Shown here: positions 1-30,237 of the stretch, one piece after another
How positions within the stretch are numbered: position 1 is the first letter of the stretch
How the letters are laid out: every line of letters starts with the position of its first letter
Assembly (NCBI RefSeq): GCF_963662255.1
Contig: NC_085055.1
Coordinates: 14,866,704-14,930,703, forward strand
Origin: Cinclus cinclus
Taxonomy: Eukaryota > Chordata > Aves > Passeriformes > Cinclidae
Length of the DNA: 64,000 nt
Direction of reading: 5' to 3'
Position numbers and translations under genes: made by a program
Notes under the pieces: generated by a model
Told to the model about the DNA's origin: nothing
What the model saw: only the letters and a program-made list of their open reading frames with translations
Databases searched by the model: none

Positions 1-2902
1 CTAAGCCCTCATCTACATTGTCTAGAAGTAAGACTGAAGTGTTATCTGAAGTTTTACAGGGGAACAAGTGGCTGAATATTTTGCTCAAAATAAATAACAC
101 ATACTTCTGAATATTCAACAGAGTCTGAATTCAGGTTTCAAACTATTGAAGTATGAAATGAAAAGCAAATAGCCTTCTTGATGCCAAACAGGGAAATATA
201 TTTATTAAATTTAGATAACCTCTTTTTGGTCAAGACTCAACTACCAGCATAGAACAAAACTGTCCAGCCTTTTGTGTCATACCATCCCATGTTCCCTCCC
301 TCATACACCCAAGAGAACTAAATCACAATTTGAAAAAATAAAAATCTGTATCACTTCATTCAGCACTATATCCTGAGACAGGCAAGAAGTGCATGTGAAG
401 TGCACATTTTTCAATGCAGAGTCACTTCTAAGCATGCTAACAGGAGAGAGTCATAAAAGCTTTATCAAAAATAGTGACAGCCAGTTTCCATCCCTTTGGG
501 GTTTTATGGAAACAGGGTCCTGAATTTTTAGAATAGATTACCTACATATAGCAAAAGCTTCCACAGCACGTGTCCTTTGAATGTGATGCAAGCCAAAAAA
601 ATATAGATTTTTGCATTTTTTATTTCTTTTCTTAGATGCAACAAATGGATATTGGTTCTTTACATGTAATTTATTAGATTTCCGTATAGCACTTTTTTAA
701 TGACTGAAATTCCATAATTGCTACATTGTAAAGTTGCAGAATTTTCTATTACTTCTTAGCAATGAGGTGACTATTTTCTACCATGAGTATTCCAAGTTCT
801 GCCACAGATATAATGCACTAGATAAAAAAAGTAACTTAAAAACATAGCAATAGAAACCTATCCCTACCATTTGCAAGTGTTCTTTTAAACCATCTAGCAC
901 TGAATCTACATCTGCCTCAAATATTACACAAATAAAATCAGTTACCAGTTCAATTTTCCTGTCTGCTTTTTATAATCCCAGAAACATTGCAAAGAGGACA
1001 TAGTTTCAACAATTCTGTAGCCATTTTATTTACAGCAGTGTTCTGAAAGTCTAAACAGCCAGACTCTTCTTGTTATATGAACTGTATTTGAAAACATCAG
1101 CAAGAAAGAAAGCTACAATTAGCTTTCAAGCCTCTGAGCTGTTACAGCATTCGTTTATTTTAAAGCAAATCCAATGTGATCACTTCTGGCTTCCTGCAAA
1201 TCATCATTGGTTTTCATCAAATTTTTCTTTCATCAAGTAAAATCAAGTTGTGTAAGAGCAGCTTATGCTTGAGCAAGAACATCTGCTTCATGAAGATCTC
1301 TGATGTATGAAAATAGATTCAGCTCATCCCATATCTGAAAGAGGTTGTTACAGGCACTTTGATATATAAGATGTGACTACTTGGAAGTGAATTTCTCAGA
1401 AAAAAAACAATTGGTTGTACATACTCAAGGTTTGCTGTTTACTAAGTAGTAAGAGATGGTAAAAATGGTATTGAAAATTTTTAATTGAAGAAGAATAAAT
1501 TAAATGCATTACCCACTGAAGTCAGTCAAAATTTTTGCACGATGGGATGCACTGAGTAATGGTCTTACCAACTGTCATTAGCAACTTCCAAAGTCATCAG
1601 CAAAAGAGTCATTAGAAGTGTTTTCAAATACAATTCATTTAACATGAGTTCCTATCATACAGGCTTTTAAAATGCTACAGTAAATAAAATGGACATGGAA
1701 AAATAATTTTTCTTTCTCTGACAGCTGCTCTGTGAGCACTGTACAATTTTACAAGTACTTGTTCTACTACTCAATATGTTTCTCAAATCAAGACTCCTCC
1801 TGGTCGCCCCAGTTATTCAAGTCTCTACCCAACAAAAACTGTACTGTCCTAAATTCCATCAAAAATACAGTACATAGGAGCATGTACTGATAAGTTTGTT
1901 AATGCACTATAACCAGCTTCACAAATCTCCTTCTGCCCCCTCCCCCCATGCGAAAAAAAGAAAAAAGGGACTTTGTGACAATTAAGACAGCGTAGTAAAA
2001 AAACGATAGTGCATTATTTTAAAATGGCATTTAGCTTAAGTTGGCCAACAAAAAAAAAAAAAAAAGGTTTTCCAGTTATAATAAAACCACATTTATTGGA
2101 GCCGATCGTACCAATGTCTGGTCAAAAACTGTATACTTTCCCAATCCATCCCATGATGTTTTCCTGGTCCCCCGCTGCCGCAGACAGTTCAGCTGGTGTT
2201 GCTCACCAAGGCCAATGTCAAAGAGAATTTGGTAATCTTTTGTGCTTCTTTACTTTTAAAACAGTGTTGTGTTCCTATGTTTGGGAAAAGGCTTTAGCTT
2301 AACTGAGCAAGAGTACACCCAGACTAGTGTGAAGGTAGGAACAGTGATGGGGACTAAAATGGAAAAATATTCTTGAAATAATACATAAGTATATTTTTCC
2401 AGTGACAAAAATTATTAACTGCTGCATTTAAAAAATTAGCAGATATCAAGTTATTTTCAAGGGCACTGGTGATAAAATGGACAAGTCAAAAAAAAAAAAA
2501 AAAAAAGAAAAATAACCCCCAAAACAACACAACCCAAACAAACAAACAAAAAAACCCCATAGCTGCATCCCAGTATGCAGAGGTTTATGTCAGGACTTAT
2601 GCTGCATCTGTAAGACAATATTTCACCCTAGTGTTCGCTCACAAAATTACCCTGCATCTATCTATAGTGTTCGAATTAAATGCAAAAGAAAATTACTTAG
2701 TCTACTCTCACTTAAAAAAAAAAAAGAGTTAATAAGACAAGAATAGTTAGACTGTAAACCACACACATTTCTTTTAAGTGTCATAAAATAACCATTGCTC
2801 AGTCAAGCCATTACCTTTTCCACAACATCACCATTTTTCTTTAAAATTCCGAAGGGGAAATTTTCTATATTTAGATCAGTAATAATAAAGAAAAACATGT
2901 AC
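1..2902 (-). other. U2SURP: U2SURP intron downstream of exon 12 (partial)
   Basis: AT-rich sequence with A-tracts near 2050, 2488 and 2713 and no recognisable exon. I looked on the minus strand for the next SURP-module exon and did not find it. Short open frames here contain low-complexity lysine and asparagine runs and look spurious. Confidence 0.8.
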
Positions 2903-20356
<17,454 letters not shown>

Positions 20357-20893
20357 CTTGCCTCTTCCCTCGCCCAGCCCTGGCGGCGGCCAAGCGAGCG
20401 CCGATCCCACCGAGCCCGCCAGCGGAGGGCGCGAAGCCGATGGCCGAGCCGCCGATGGCCCCCACCCCCGGCGCGGAAGGGCCGCACCGCCCGCAGGTAG
20501 CGCTTGCCCCGTACGTGTAACGATGGGAAATGGAACTGACACCGTTTGGAACAGCCTGGAATGTTACATCTCACTGAGAAAAGCCCTTGAATATTGAAAA
20601 GGCTAACACAGCAAATCCTTCGTTACTGGGTTTGATATCACACTGCAGTTGCAACTTTATTGAACGCTGTTTAACTGGGGATTATAATCCGCGGTCACAT
20701 TTATCATGAGTCTTGAATCCCCGTGCTTTCATGAATTTTCAGAGTGGAATATGCAGGGCAGGAGATAATACTTAAGGAGAAGACAAAAAGATACACAAAC
20801 ATTGTTGAAAGCTTTAATCCACCACCTGCAGGAGGGAGCAGGGCCTGTGCTAACAACCACTTGGGGCAGAGGGAAATGAAGGTTCCAGAAGGC

Positions 20894-20933
20894 AGAAGAA
20901 AAAAAAGAAAAAGAAAAAAAGGAAAAGGAGAGG
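20894..20933 (+). repeat. Homopurine A/G tract
   Basis: A stretch of about 40 bases containing only A and G, lying between two CpG islands upstream of U2SURP. It is capable in principle of triplex formation; no function is implied. Confidence 0.7.
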
Positions 20934-21029
20934 TTGAAGAGGGCAGAGGCAACTGCAGAAGGCTGGAAGTTTATAGAAGAAGGCAAAACTCTCAGGAAAC
21001 CTCACCGGCTGTCGATGCGCGTCCAGCTG

Positions 21030-21640
21030 TGCAGGGACATGGTCTGGTGAGAGCCGCTGCTCTGCCCGCAGTTGTGTCAGGGCGAGGGCCCAGCTGCGAG
21101 CGCTTCCATGGCAGCCGTCACCAGCACTGAGCGGGCTGGTCAGGACGGGGACGGCACAACGGCGCGGCAGCGAGCGCTGACGGCAGGGCAGGCGGAGGAC
21201 GCGGGTCAGTGTGCAACAAGAGCAGGGCGGGCAGCAGCGGCACTGCCGGGGTTTCCTATTCCTGCAGCGGCGCAGGGCGCGGCGGGACGCGCAGGCGCCG
21301 CCAGGGGGCAGGCACGGCCCGCGCCGCGCGCCCGCCTGAGGCGGCCCGTGCCACGTAACGTGACTTCACCCCAAGTTACACGAAAAATGGCAAAATAAAA
21401 ACTAAGGCTGCCCATCGTTCCTTAGGTACGAGCTGCATTACGCCGCAGTTCAACCCGCAGAGGGCCAGGCGGTGCTGCTGGAACTGCGGCAAAGGCGAGG
21501 CAAGGAGAAAGGCCACCAGTCAAGGCGTTTCTCCGGCTGCCGGAGCCTCCCGCCGCCGTCCGCGACACAAGGCGGAATGTTCTGGTACCGGCGTGGCAGC
21601 CGGGGCTGCAGACACAGAGATGTGTGTCTAATACACCTGG
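21030..21640. promoter_or_regulatory. Second CpG island upstream of U2SURP
   Basis: A GC- and CpG-rich block separated from the U2SURP island by about 500 bases of ordinary sequence. No coding exon recognised: its open frames are Ala/Gly/Arg-rich shadows of base composition. It could be an alternative U2SURP promoter, a divergent non-coding promoter or an insulator. Confidence 0.65.
21298..21311 (+). promoter_or_regulatory. CTCF-like binding site
   Basis: CCGCCAGGGGGCAG matches the CTCF core consensus very closely. It lies in the small CpG island between U2SURP and PAQR9, a sensible place for a boundary element. Binding is not shown by sequence. Confidence 0.6.
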
Positions 21641-24600
21641 GCGATTCCAGCGATTAGTGCGGGCTGGTCCCTCGGCTGGCACGGTGCTGGGTCGCACCTC
21701 CACCCTGCAGGAGCCCGCACGGCTCTCTAGGATAAATTTGACGTGGAATCACTGAGGCTTGGAAGGAAGGAGGGGGAATAAAACCCACGCATTGACAGGT
21801 GCAATTCCACCCGTCTTTTTAGGATTTTTTGAGCCCCAAAATTTCCCATAGAGGAGCCCTTCCTGGTCAAGGAGTATTACGGATGGATTAGGCAGGATTT
21901 ACTGCTTCAGAATCCAAGCCAAGCCCCTCTCTTCACTCATCTTTCTCCCTGTTTACTTGAGGACCATTTCACTGGCTTGCAGAGACACAGGATTAGTATC
22001 ATCTCTGACCTGCTTTTGGAGTGGTTTTTAACTTAGTAGTGCAAACAGGTGCAGCAATGAGTGGAAAGCAAACCAGCTGGGCAACTTGTACTGGCTAGAA
22101 AGAGCATTTAGAGCCACAGGAGAAGACGCTAGATGATGCTCAACTCACCTGGGACTGTATTAATTAACATGGCATGAAAGATGACTGACACTTCTGGATA
22201 CAAAACGGACATCTTGCTGGAAAGAGGAATGTGCCTTGGATGATAAGAGTTTTGGGGCCAATAAGGTTTAGAAAATTTGTGCTCCATTTGGCCTCGATCC
22301 CTTTATTTTATCCACCTCATTAATCCATTTTAATTATCCACCTCATTGTTCAAATCCTCTGCTTACTGCTTAGCCTCTACACTCTTTTGTAATTAATAAA
22401 CTGCCCCAAATTAAGAGCATCGCAATCGAGAGCATGCTGTGAAAAACAGGAAAGACAGTTTCAAAGGTCATCTCTAAAGATAATTTTTCAGAATGAACCA
22501 TACTTCTCAATCTGTGCTATTTGTAGCACATTGCAATAGTACAGTAGCACTCATGTACAGTTAGTGAATGAGAACACATGTTACTGTTTAGGGCTTAATG
22601 GGAGAGCAAGGGCAGGAAGGAGAGCAGAAAGGAAAGGAAGCAGTGAGATGCAGAAATCCATGGAGAATTAATGCAGGAAAGGCTAATAATAGTAGGCTAA
22701 TAATAATAACAATATTTAAAAGTAAATTGTAGGCATTTTTCATTATAATGCAGTAGGTCTGGTTGCCTGCAGACCTGGGAATTGCTTATTAACTGTTGTT
22801 ACAATGACAAGTAGCATTAGGCAATATACTCAGGAAAATCACGAATTATCATAAATAATTAAGCTACATTAAGTAAACCACACGCTGCAGTGTGTTACAC
22901 TTGTCTTTCCGGCTGCTTTTTCCCCAACCCCCAGGTGAAAGCTCTCCACTATTCTCACTCCGGGCCAGGCCACGGAACTGCTGCAACTCTTTAGCAAATG
23001 TGGATGCCAGGGAACGGGAGAGGAAGGATTTAGGGTGCTGTGGAAGTTCCGTAGCCTGTGACAAAGGAAGCATGTTTGAGGACGTGGGGCAGGCAGATGA
23101 TGAGTGGGACGGAAGTGTAGAGGTTTGTAACTCTGTAACAGTTCACACTTTGCTCTGTAGTTTTACAGAGTAGCTCCCGGATCACTAAAGCCACCGGCTG
23201 CGTGTGCGCTCCCTAGCGTAAGATTAGGCAGCACTCTTCCAGCTTTTTCCCTTATTCCGCCCTCCACCTCCTCCCACCCCAGAGACTGAAAACCGCCAGC
23301 GAGGATTCTCAGAACAGGCAGCTGCAGCTCCCCCGTGCACTCGAGGGTTGCTAGGGAGGAGAGGGAGAGGAGCACTCACAACCAGAGCACTTCCAGTCGG
23401 AGCACAGAGAGCCTGGGCTCAATTGAGATGCTTTAGCAAGGACCACCGGAATAACGAGAAAGAGCCAGAGGGGCTACTGGGAGAGGGCAGTCTGGACTTG
23501 CTGCCACTGCTCTGTCTGCTCTCTGTCCTCCGGCAGAAGCTATCTCTGTCTTACTCCATGTCTCAGTGCTGCTGCTCCATCTTCCCTCAGCTGTGAATCC
23601 TACTCTACTCCTACCATTCAGCAGCTGCTTTCCCTTCCAGGACCCCAGTGCTCTCTCCTGGGACATGCCTTATCAGGGAACCTGGGCTCTTTCTCCCCCT
23701 GGGATTCCTCAAGCACTGAGGCAGATTACACAGACCAGTCACAGGCACAACATCTGACTTGTGCTGTCTGGCTGAGAAGGGTCAGTCATTTGCAGTGTAG
23801 TTTGCAGGCATTAGTGCAAGTATCAAACGAAGGCTTAATTTCAAAAGTTCTCCTGCAACTTCTTGTCAGAGAGAACTAGCCTACGTGGCTAGAATCCAGA
23901 TGTGCACATCTATCAGTTGTTTGAAAGCATGGAAGTTCAAGATGAGTGCAATGCCAGTCATTCCTTTGCCATACTGCGAGTCCCTCCTGTCAGGTTACTG
24001 AGTAGCAATTTGTGCTCTGCAAAACACTCCCACTCAGCACATACAAACAAAACAATTTCTTAGTTATGCACTTTGTAAGTGATTGTTCAGTCCTGCAAAC
24101 CTTGCAAAGGCCAAGTTGTACTTTGCTCTTACCATGAGCCCCTGGAATCTGGGACAGTGGTGGATTTTGACCATGGAAAACATGAAATATGCATCCACCC
24201 AATGTTATTCTTCATCACAGTGAAACTAATTTCACAGCAATATTTATGTTCAGATTTGCTGCTGTCAAGAAAAAGGCAAGTTTTACCTCAAATCTTTCAA
24301 AACCAGGAACTCTAACAAGACAACAACCAAACTTGCAGAGAAATTTTCTTAACATGTGAAGTATTTTACCTAGTTTGCTGTGTTTGGTGTTTTTTCAGAT
24401 GGGTTTCATTGCTGTTTTTTAAAGCATAAAGGATACAAACCTGAAGATATTCAACTTCAAGGTAAAGAGGGCAGAAAATTAGAAGTTCCTGATCACTGAA
24501 ACATTAAATTTACACTGCTGTGCAACCATGATGGTGTTGGTTACTGTTATTCCCTTTTACATCTACCTTTTCTCTCCTCCAGGTGAGGCTTTAAAATATA

Positions 24601-27600
24601 GGAATCACTCCCACTTTTCTTTATCTATCAAGGTATTTGCTTTATAAAGTATAATTGGCCCTAATTAGTTACTCAAGCAGGAGAAAGTGACGCAAGGTTT
24701 CCTGTTTATCCAGTCTTAAAACGACAGTGGAGTAAAATCTCCAAAGGCAAGTTAATTGCTTCAGTATTAGATCAAAGCACAGTGTCTACTCAATTATTAC
24801 AAAGTATAGTAATCACTGCAGTAAAAGTTACCCATCAAGCCATTATTTGCAAGAGATTGATACACATTCAAGAAAGGATAGGGGGAAAAAAAACCACAAA
24901 CAAAACAAACAAAAAAAGGACCATTTTTGTATGTCTGTGTAGCTCTTCAGATGCTCTCCCAGAGAAACTGCAACCATGAGGTACAGCAAACAAAGTCAGA
25001 TGAGGCTAAAGCTTCCCTTTCTTTAATAGCTACTATTTTTAAATAGAACCAAATTCTACCCTCTTGTTCAGTGGGGTTCCATGGAAGATGTCACAACAGA
25101 GTTACTAAAAAGATCTCCATGCAGAAGAAAAATCCTGAGGAAACAAAGAGGGTAAATGATTTTTCTCACACAAAATTTCTTACTGAGAAAGAAATCATCA
25201 AAATCTGTCTTAGAAGTGAAGACATAAAAAGAGAAAAGATATTATACAGGTGGAATTGTGTGGTAGAGGATTAAGTCAAGCAAATGCTACTAAGACTGAG
25301 ATTTGCCAGCATGAGTTGAATTGGGTGAGGCTAAAGGTTTATCTTCAAAAGCATCTTAAATCTTCCAAACACCATCACTGCATATTCACATCAGGACTTT
25401 ATATATTTTTAAAGTTTTTTAAAATTATCAGTTTATTTATTCTAAAAAACTATGTACAACAGAAGGGCTAAGTACCATCTCTTTCCTTGTGTGCTGAGTA
25501 TGTTTGAGTGCAAAACATTAATTTAGCTTTTTTTTTTTTTTAATTTCCTAACCAAAAGGCATAATTTCACTAGATAGGTTTGAAGTAATTAAGAATATTT
25601 TTTTAGGGCTTTTGATATTTCCGACTAAATAACACCTCAGAAATTACTTCAATGATGAATAGAACAAAAGTATAATGGAGAAACAACTCACACTTGGTAT
25701 TTTAGCACATCTTTTTCTTTGGGTCTTCATCCAGCACTGATTAACATTAGCTTCCATTACTTACCTCATTAGGCAGTACCTTCATCAGTGTTTTTAAGAG
25801 CGTTCTAAAAGGTTATCTGGAGAGAAAGCCTGCAGAAAATTCTAGAGGCTAGGAGAAGCCATGGTATATGCTGATCATGCCCTTTTAAATATAAACTCTG
25901 GTTAGAGAAACGCAGAGGCTCTTCATGCACTAAATTATGTGGACTCTTCTCTGTGACCTCCAGATGTCCCAATTCTCCCTGGGTTACCACATAATAGTCA
26001 TGTAATACTAACCTTGATGGACTGCATATGAATAAGAGGCTATTTTGAGGCTGTAAGTGCTTCAAATTGTAAGGTTCCCTGCATACTATCCCACAGCTGG
26101 CTTGGGAGGAGAAAACTCAATGTAATACGTATGCAGTAGTCTTTATGAAAGTCCAGGCTGTCCTCAGAGATCATTCTCCCTGTGAGGAGTCTGCCTTGGA
26201 AATAAGCAAAAGACTTAGATCATTAGCAATGAGTTCCATAAATGTGGCTGCTGAAGCATTCCTGAATGCTTTAGGTGGAGGTGTGTACCTTCACCAACAC
26301 CCAGACAGTCCAGTGTCCACCAGAACTGTCAGTCTTGAATCACAAGCAAACCCCACCTGCTCCTCCCAGCCTGGGCTGCCCCAATGGGCCATAAACGCAG
26401 TGAGTGTCTCTCTCAGGCAGCCAGGTCATACCTCAGAACTCCCTGAGGCACAAGGGCTGAAAGCCTCCCACATCCCTGAAAGTCAAGATGCTGCAGAAAA
26501 GTCAGAATGTGTCAAACAAGCCCTGCTGCCGCTGCAAAGCCAGCAGCTCCCATTCAGCAGTGGATGCTGTCGTTCTTTAGACACCATCTGTTGCAACAGC
26601 TGCTGGTGGCTTTCCAACAGCCTCTTTAGTGCAGATCTAAAACCTGATTGCTCTCAGTCAACCACCCCTTCTTATCTAACCTTGATGAGAGAGACTGAAG
26701 ATCATGGTTACTTTGGCCCTCTCCCATAGGGCATGCAGTGGCATTGAGCACCACAAATGGCAGCATCACCACCATAGGGGACTGGGAGACAGGATCACCA
26801 GAACCCTGCTGGGAGTGCCTGTGTGTGTGGTGTGCTGGGAGCAGGGCAGGGGCAGGTATTCTTTACTGTACAGCCCCCTCCCCACCACCTGCATCCACAG
26901 GGATGCAGCACCCAGTCCACCATCTGGCCTGTCTCTTCTTCACTGTGGTCTCTCTAGTGAAGAGCAGCACCATGAGAAGCCTAACCTCTACCAGAGGCTG
27001 AGCAGTTTCCAGTCATCCCCAAGAGCCTTTCCTCTCCCTAAATCCCACACCGAAGAGCCCACGAGGAGCAGGACCCTTGCTCCTTCCTGAGGCTCCCTGC
27101 AGGCAGAGCCCTGTCAGTCACTCCCCGAGGAGTGCTGTGTCCCTGCACTCCAGCAGGAACCCCCTCTAAAACACATGGATATAAGAGCATATTAGGCCTA
27201 TCTGAAAAATGTCTTTTGTTTAGTATTTTGCTCCTCATGTTGGCTCTTCAGCACTGCTCAGTTATGTTGATTTTCTTAGCAGGTCTCCTGTGTAATTTTT
27301 ATAAAGATTATAAGCAGTGTCACCAGTCTGCCCTACTTTTGAACAAAAAAGACATTGAAAATCACTTTCAGCAACACACTTTTAAGACTTTTCTGCTAAC
27401 ATAAAAAAACTTATTTCTGATTACCTCCTTGTTCAGAAGATTTTTCATTGTCATGATTCACTGTCAAATACAAGATTTTTATAAAAGTCTTTGGACAGAA
27501 TGTCCTAATTACACTTGACCTCAGTTTACACCATGTGACCAGACACGTATCTGAATATCACCATGTAAAACACACTTTTGGCAACCGAGAGCTATTGGAT

Positions 27601-27839
27601 ATTTAAGACCATCTGAAAACAAACAAAAAGACAGCATGTTGAAGCAGCGGAGAGCAATCCCTTAGTCTGGTTCCTACCTGCACCTGCATTAGTGACTTAG
27701 CTTCTATTTCCTTCAGATTCCTTAAGGAACAGTGACACGCATACAGCGCTTTTCCCCGTATTTTTATATTCTGATTATGTAAGTGTGCTGCTTGCATAAC
27801 CGCAACGACAGTAAATGTAGGATTTGCCTAAGGATCAAC
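21641..27839. other. Intergenic region between U2SURP and PAQR9
   Basis: About 6 kb without a recognised gene. The longest open frame (26145-26729, plus, 194 codons) has no familiar domain, no clear codon bias and no neighbouring exon, so I treat it as chance. No transposon family recognised. Confidence 0.7.
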
Positions 27840-29800
27840 ACGGAGCAGCTCCTGCCAGCCGTTCCCGAGCGTCCCTCCCAGCCGCCCCGCTCAGAGCGCG
27901 CCGATAAGGTGGGTGCCGTGTGTCAGTGACGCTCACCCCGTGCAGCCCGGCCGAGAACGTTTTGCCTGAAATAACGTTTGCATTCTCTGCATGAGATAAG
28001 GTCACCAAAGACATCAGGTCTCAGCGGCCTTACCGGAGCATACACGACAGACCGCCGGCCAGCTGCCACCCGTCCCTGTCTGGGGGTACTTCCCCGGCCT
28101 GTCCCGCCGCCGGGGATCCCCCAGCCCCCCGGGGCCATCTCTCTTTCCCCGGGGCTCCCGCCGGGTCCTGCCGCACGCGCGGGCGCAGCCGCGCTCGGGG
28201 CCGGGCGGGCGTCCCGGTGCCCCCTTTGTGCTTTTTACACCACGACAGCCCCGCGGGCAGGGCAGGCCCCCTCACCGAGCGGTGCCGGTGCAAGTTGACC
28301 CCGCGTACGGGAATGGGTGCCACGGGTCCGGCCCGGCCGCACGCCTCGCTGCGGGGGCTCTCACGGACCCGCCCCCCCGCTGCGGCCGCATCAATCATTA
28401 ACGGCGGCTCGGGTGTCCAGCGCCTCCCACCCCGGGAAATCCTACCCGGGGCGGCGGGGGCGTCTCTTCCCGCTCCTCGGGAGCGCTGGATGCGCCGCCG
28501 GTTTCCAGTTACCGCGATGCCGGGCGGCGGGGCGGGAGGAGCCGCGGCGTTGCCGCCACTGCCCCCGCTGCAATGAGTGATGCTGCCGGGGGCGGCGGCG
28601 GGGGCGGAGAGGCGCAGAACTACCGCGGATCCTCCGCCGGCGGCCGCGGGCGCAGCGGCTCTGCCTCGCCCGGTCGGCGGCGAGGCGGCGGGCCCGGGGC
28701 CGGCCGGGGCAGCAGCAGCATGCCGGCGGGCGAGGGGGACAAGAAGGAGGCGGCGCCGCCGCCGCCGCCTCCTCGCCCTGCCGCCCTGCTGCGGTGGGAC
28801 GAGGTGCCCGAGGACTTCGTGGAGTGCTTCATCCTCTCGGGCTACCGGCGGCTGCACTGCTCGGCGCAGGAGTGCCTGGCCTCGGTGCTGCAGCCCACCA
28901 ACGAGACCCTCAACTTCTGGACCCATTTCATCCCACTGCTGCTCTTCCTCAGCCGCTTCGGGCGGCTGCTGCTGCTGCGGGGTGCCGGGGACGTGCCCTT
29001 CCACCACCCGGCCCTGCTGCCCCTCTGGTGCTACGCCTCGGGGGTGCTGCTCACCTTCGCCATGAGCTGCACGGCCCACCTCTTCAGCTGCCTCTCCCCG
29101 CGCCTCCGCGCCACCTTCTTCTACCTGGACTACGCCTCCATCAGCTATTACGGCTTCGCCAGCACCGTGGCCTACTCCTACTACCTGCTGCCAGGGCTGA
29201 GCCTGCTGGACGCCGGCGCCATGAGCCGCTACGTGCAGCAGCGGCTGGGCTGGCAGCTGGACTGCAGCCTGCCCATCGCGGCCTACCGCGTGCTCGTGCT
29301 GCCCGTGGCGCTGGCGCTGGCCGTGGGCTGCACGGCCGCCTGCTGCCGCAGCCGCGCCGCGTGCTGCGCCTACCCCTTCGCCGTGCGCACCTTCGTGTTC
29401 GCCATGCCGCTCAGCATGGCCTGCCCCATCATGCTGGAGAGTCTCCTCTTCGACCTCCGCGCACGCAACCCCACGCTCTTCGTCTACTTCTACCGCCGCT
29501 ACTTCTGGCTGCTGGTGGCCGCCTTCTTCAACGTCAGCAAAATCCCCGAGCGGATCCAGCCGGGGCTGTTCGACATCGTGGGGCATAGCCATCAGCTTTT
29601 CCACATCTTTACCTTCCTCAGCATCTACGACCAAGTGCACTACGTGGAGGAGGGGCTGGCTGAGTTTCTCAAGGCCCCCCTGGCTGCCCCCACCTACCTA
29701 GGCACCGTGGGATATATGGTCCTCCTGACCGTCTGCCTTGCCGTGGTCGTCAGGAGGTTCCTCAGCGTTGCGGACCTCTGCAAGCAGGACTGACCGGGCT
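27840..29800. promoter_or_regulatory. PAQR9: CpG island covering the PAQR9 promoter and coding exon
   Basis: GC-rich and CpG-dense from about 27840 through the PAQR9 coding region. The transcription start is presumably within 27900-28560. No TATA box stands out. Boundaries are estimates. Confidence 0.75.
28573..29793 (+). CDS. PAQR9: Progestin and adipoQ receptor family member 9, intronless
   Basis: A single-exon open frame of 406 codons. From LLRWDEVPEDFVECF (about residue 72) to the end it closely matches remembered vertebrate PAQR9. It is an integral membrane protein of the HlyIII/PAQR superfamily with hydrophobic segments at about 117-137, 146-170, 178-206, 235-256, 268-290, 302-320 and 377-395. 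The family metal-site residues are present: Ser165 and His169 (SCTAH), Asp186 (YLDY), and His340 and His344 (HQLFH), with the same spacing as in adiponectin receptors. NETLNFWTH is the first PAQR motif. The first 70 residues are Gly/Arg/Pro-rich and unlike the human N-terminus. A second in-frame ATG at 28720 (Met50, A at -3) would give 357 residues against 377 in human, so the start is uncertain. Ligand and function are poorly defined in the family. Confidence 0.96.
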   Translation: MSDAAGGGGGGGEAQNYRGSSAGGRGRSGSASPGRRRGGGPGAGRGSSSMPAGEGDKKEAAPPPPPPRPAALLRWDEVPEDFVECFILSGYRRLHCSAQECLASVLQPTNETLNFWTHFIPLLLFLSRFGRLLLLRGAGDVPFHHPALLPLWCYASGVLLTFAMSCTAHLFSCLSPRLRATFFYLDYASISYYGFASTVAYSYYLLPGLSLLDAGAMSRYVQQRLGWQLDCSLPIAAYRVLVLPVALALAVGCTAACCRSRAACCAYPFAVRTFVFAMPLSMACPIMLESLLFDLRARNPTLFVYFYRRYFWLLVAAFFNVSKIPERIQPGLFDIVGHSHQLFHIFTFLSIYDQVHYVEEGLAEFLKAPLAAPTYLGTVGYMVLLTVCLAVVVRRFLSVADLCKQD

Positions 29801-30164
29801 GGCGACCCTCGAGACAGCGACCACCGTGCCAGTGACCCTTGGGCCTCAGACCCTTGGGCCGATGACCTTCGGACTGGTGACCCTCAGACCAGACCCACCG
29901 TGTCCTGAAGAAGCTGTGAAACCTGGGGGAAACACACCTGTGAAAGAGCCAGGTTCCTTTCACGGAGGCTTGCTGGAGAAAATGACCATAGCGGAACTGC
30001 TCGTGCTCTTTAAACTACTAGGTTACCAGGGGAAGCAAGCAAATGCTTACTGGTATGTTGCTGCTTAGAGTATAAGCTGAAATAATTTAGCTCTGCTACT
30101 AGGAAGAATGCATGAATGGTGAATGCCACTTACTAATTTCATAACGATTAGGTCTAAACTAGCT

Positions 30165-30237
30165 CTGTATATACATATATATTTATATATCTAGCTATGT
30201 ATTTATTAGCTACATATATGTGTATATATATGTATAG
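30165..30237. repeat. TA-rich low-complexity block
   Basis: Interrupted TATATA and ACATATAT units just downstream of PAQR9. Likely decayed microsatellite. Confidence 0.7.

Noticed and set aside
21072..21703. Ala/Arg-rich frames in the second CpG island
   Set aside because: No recognised domain, no splice-linked partner, and typical CpG-island composition.
28030..29640. A 536-codon minus-strand open frame over PAQR9
   Set aside because: It is the GC-rich shadow of the PAQR9 coding strand: Ala/Gly/Arg/His-rich, with no recognised domain. The plus frame is clearly the real protein.
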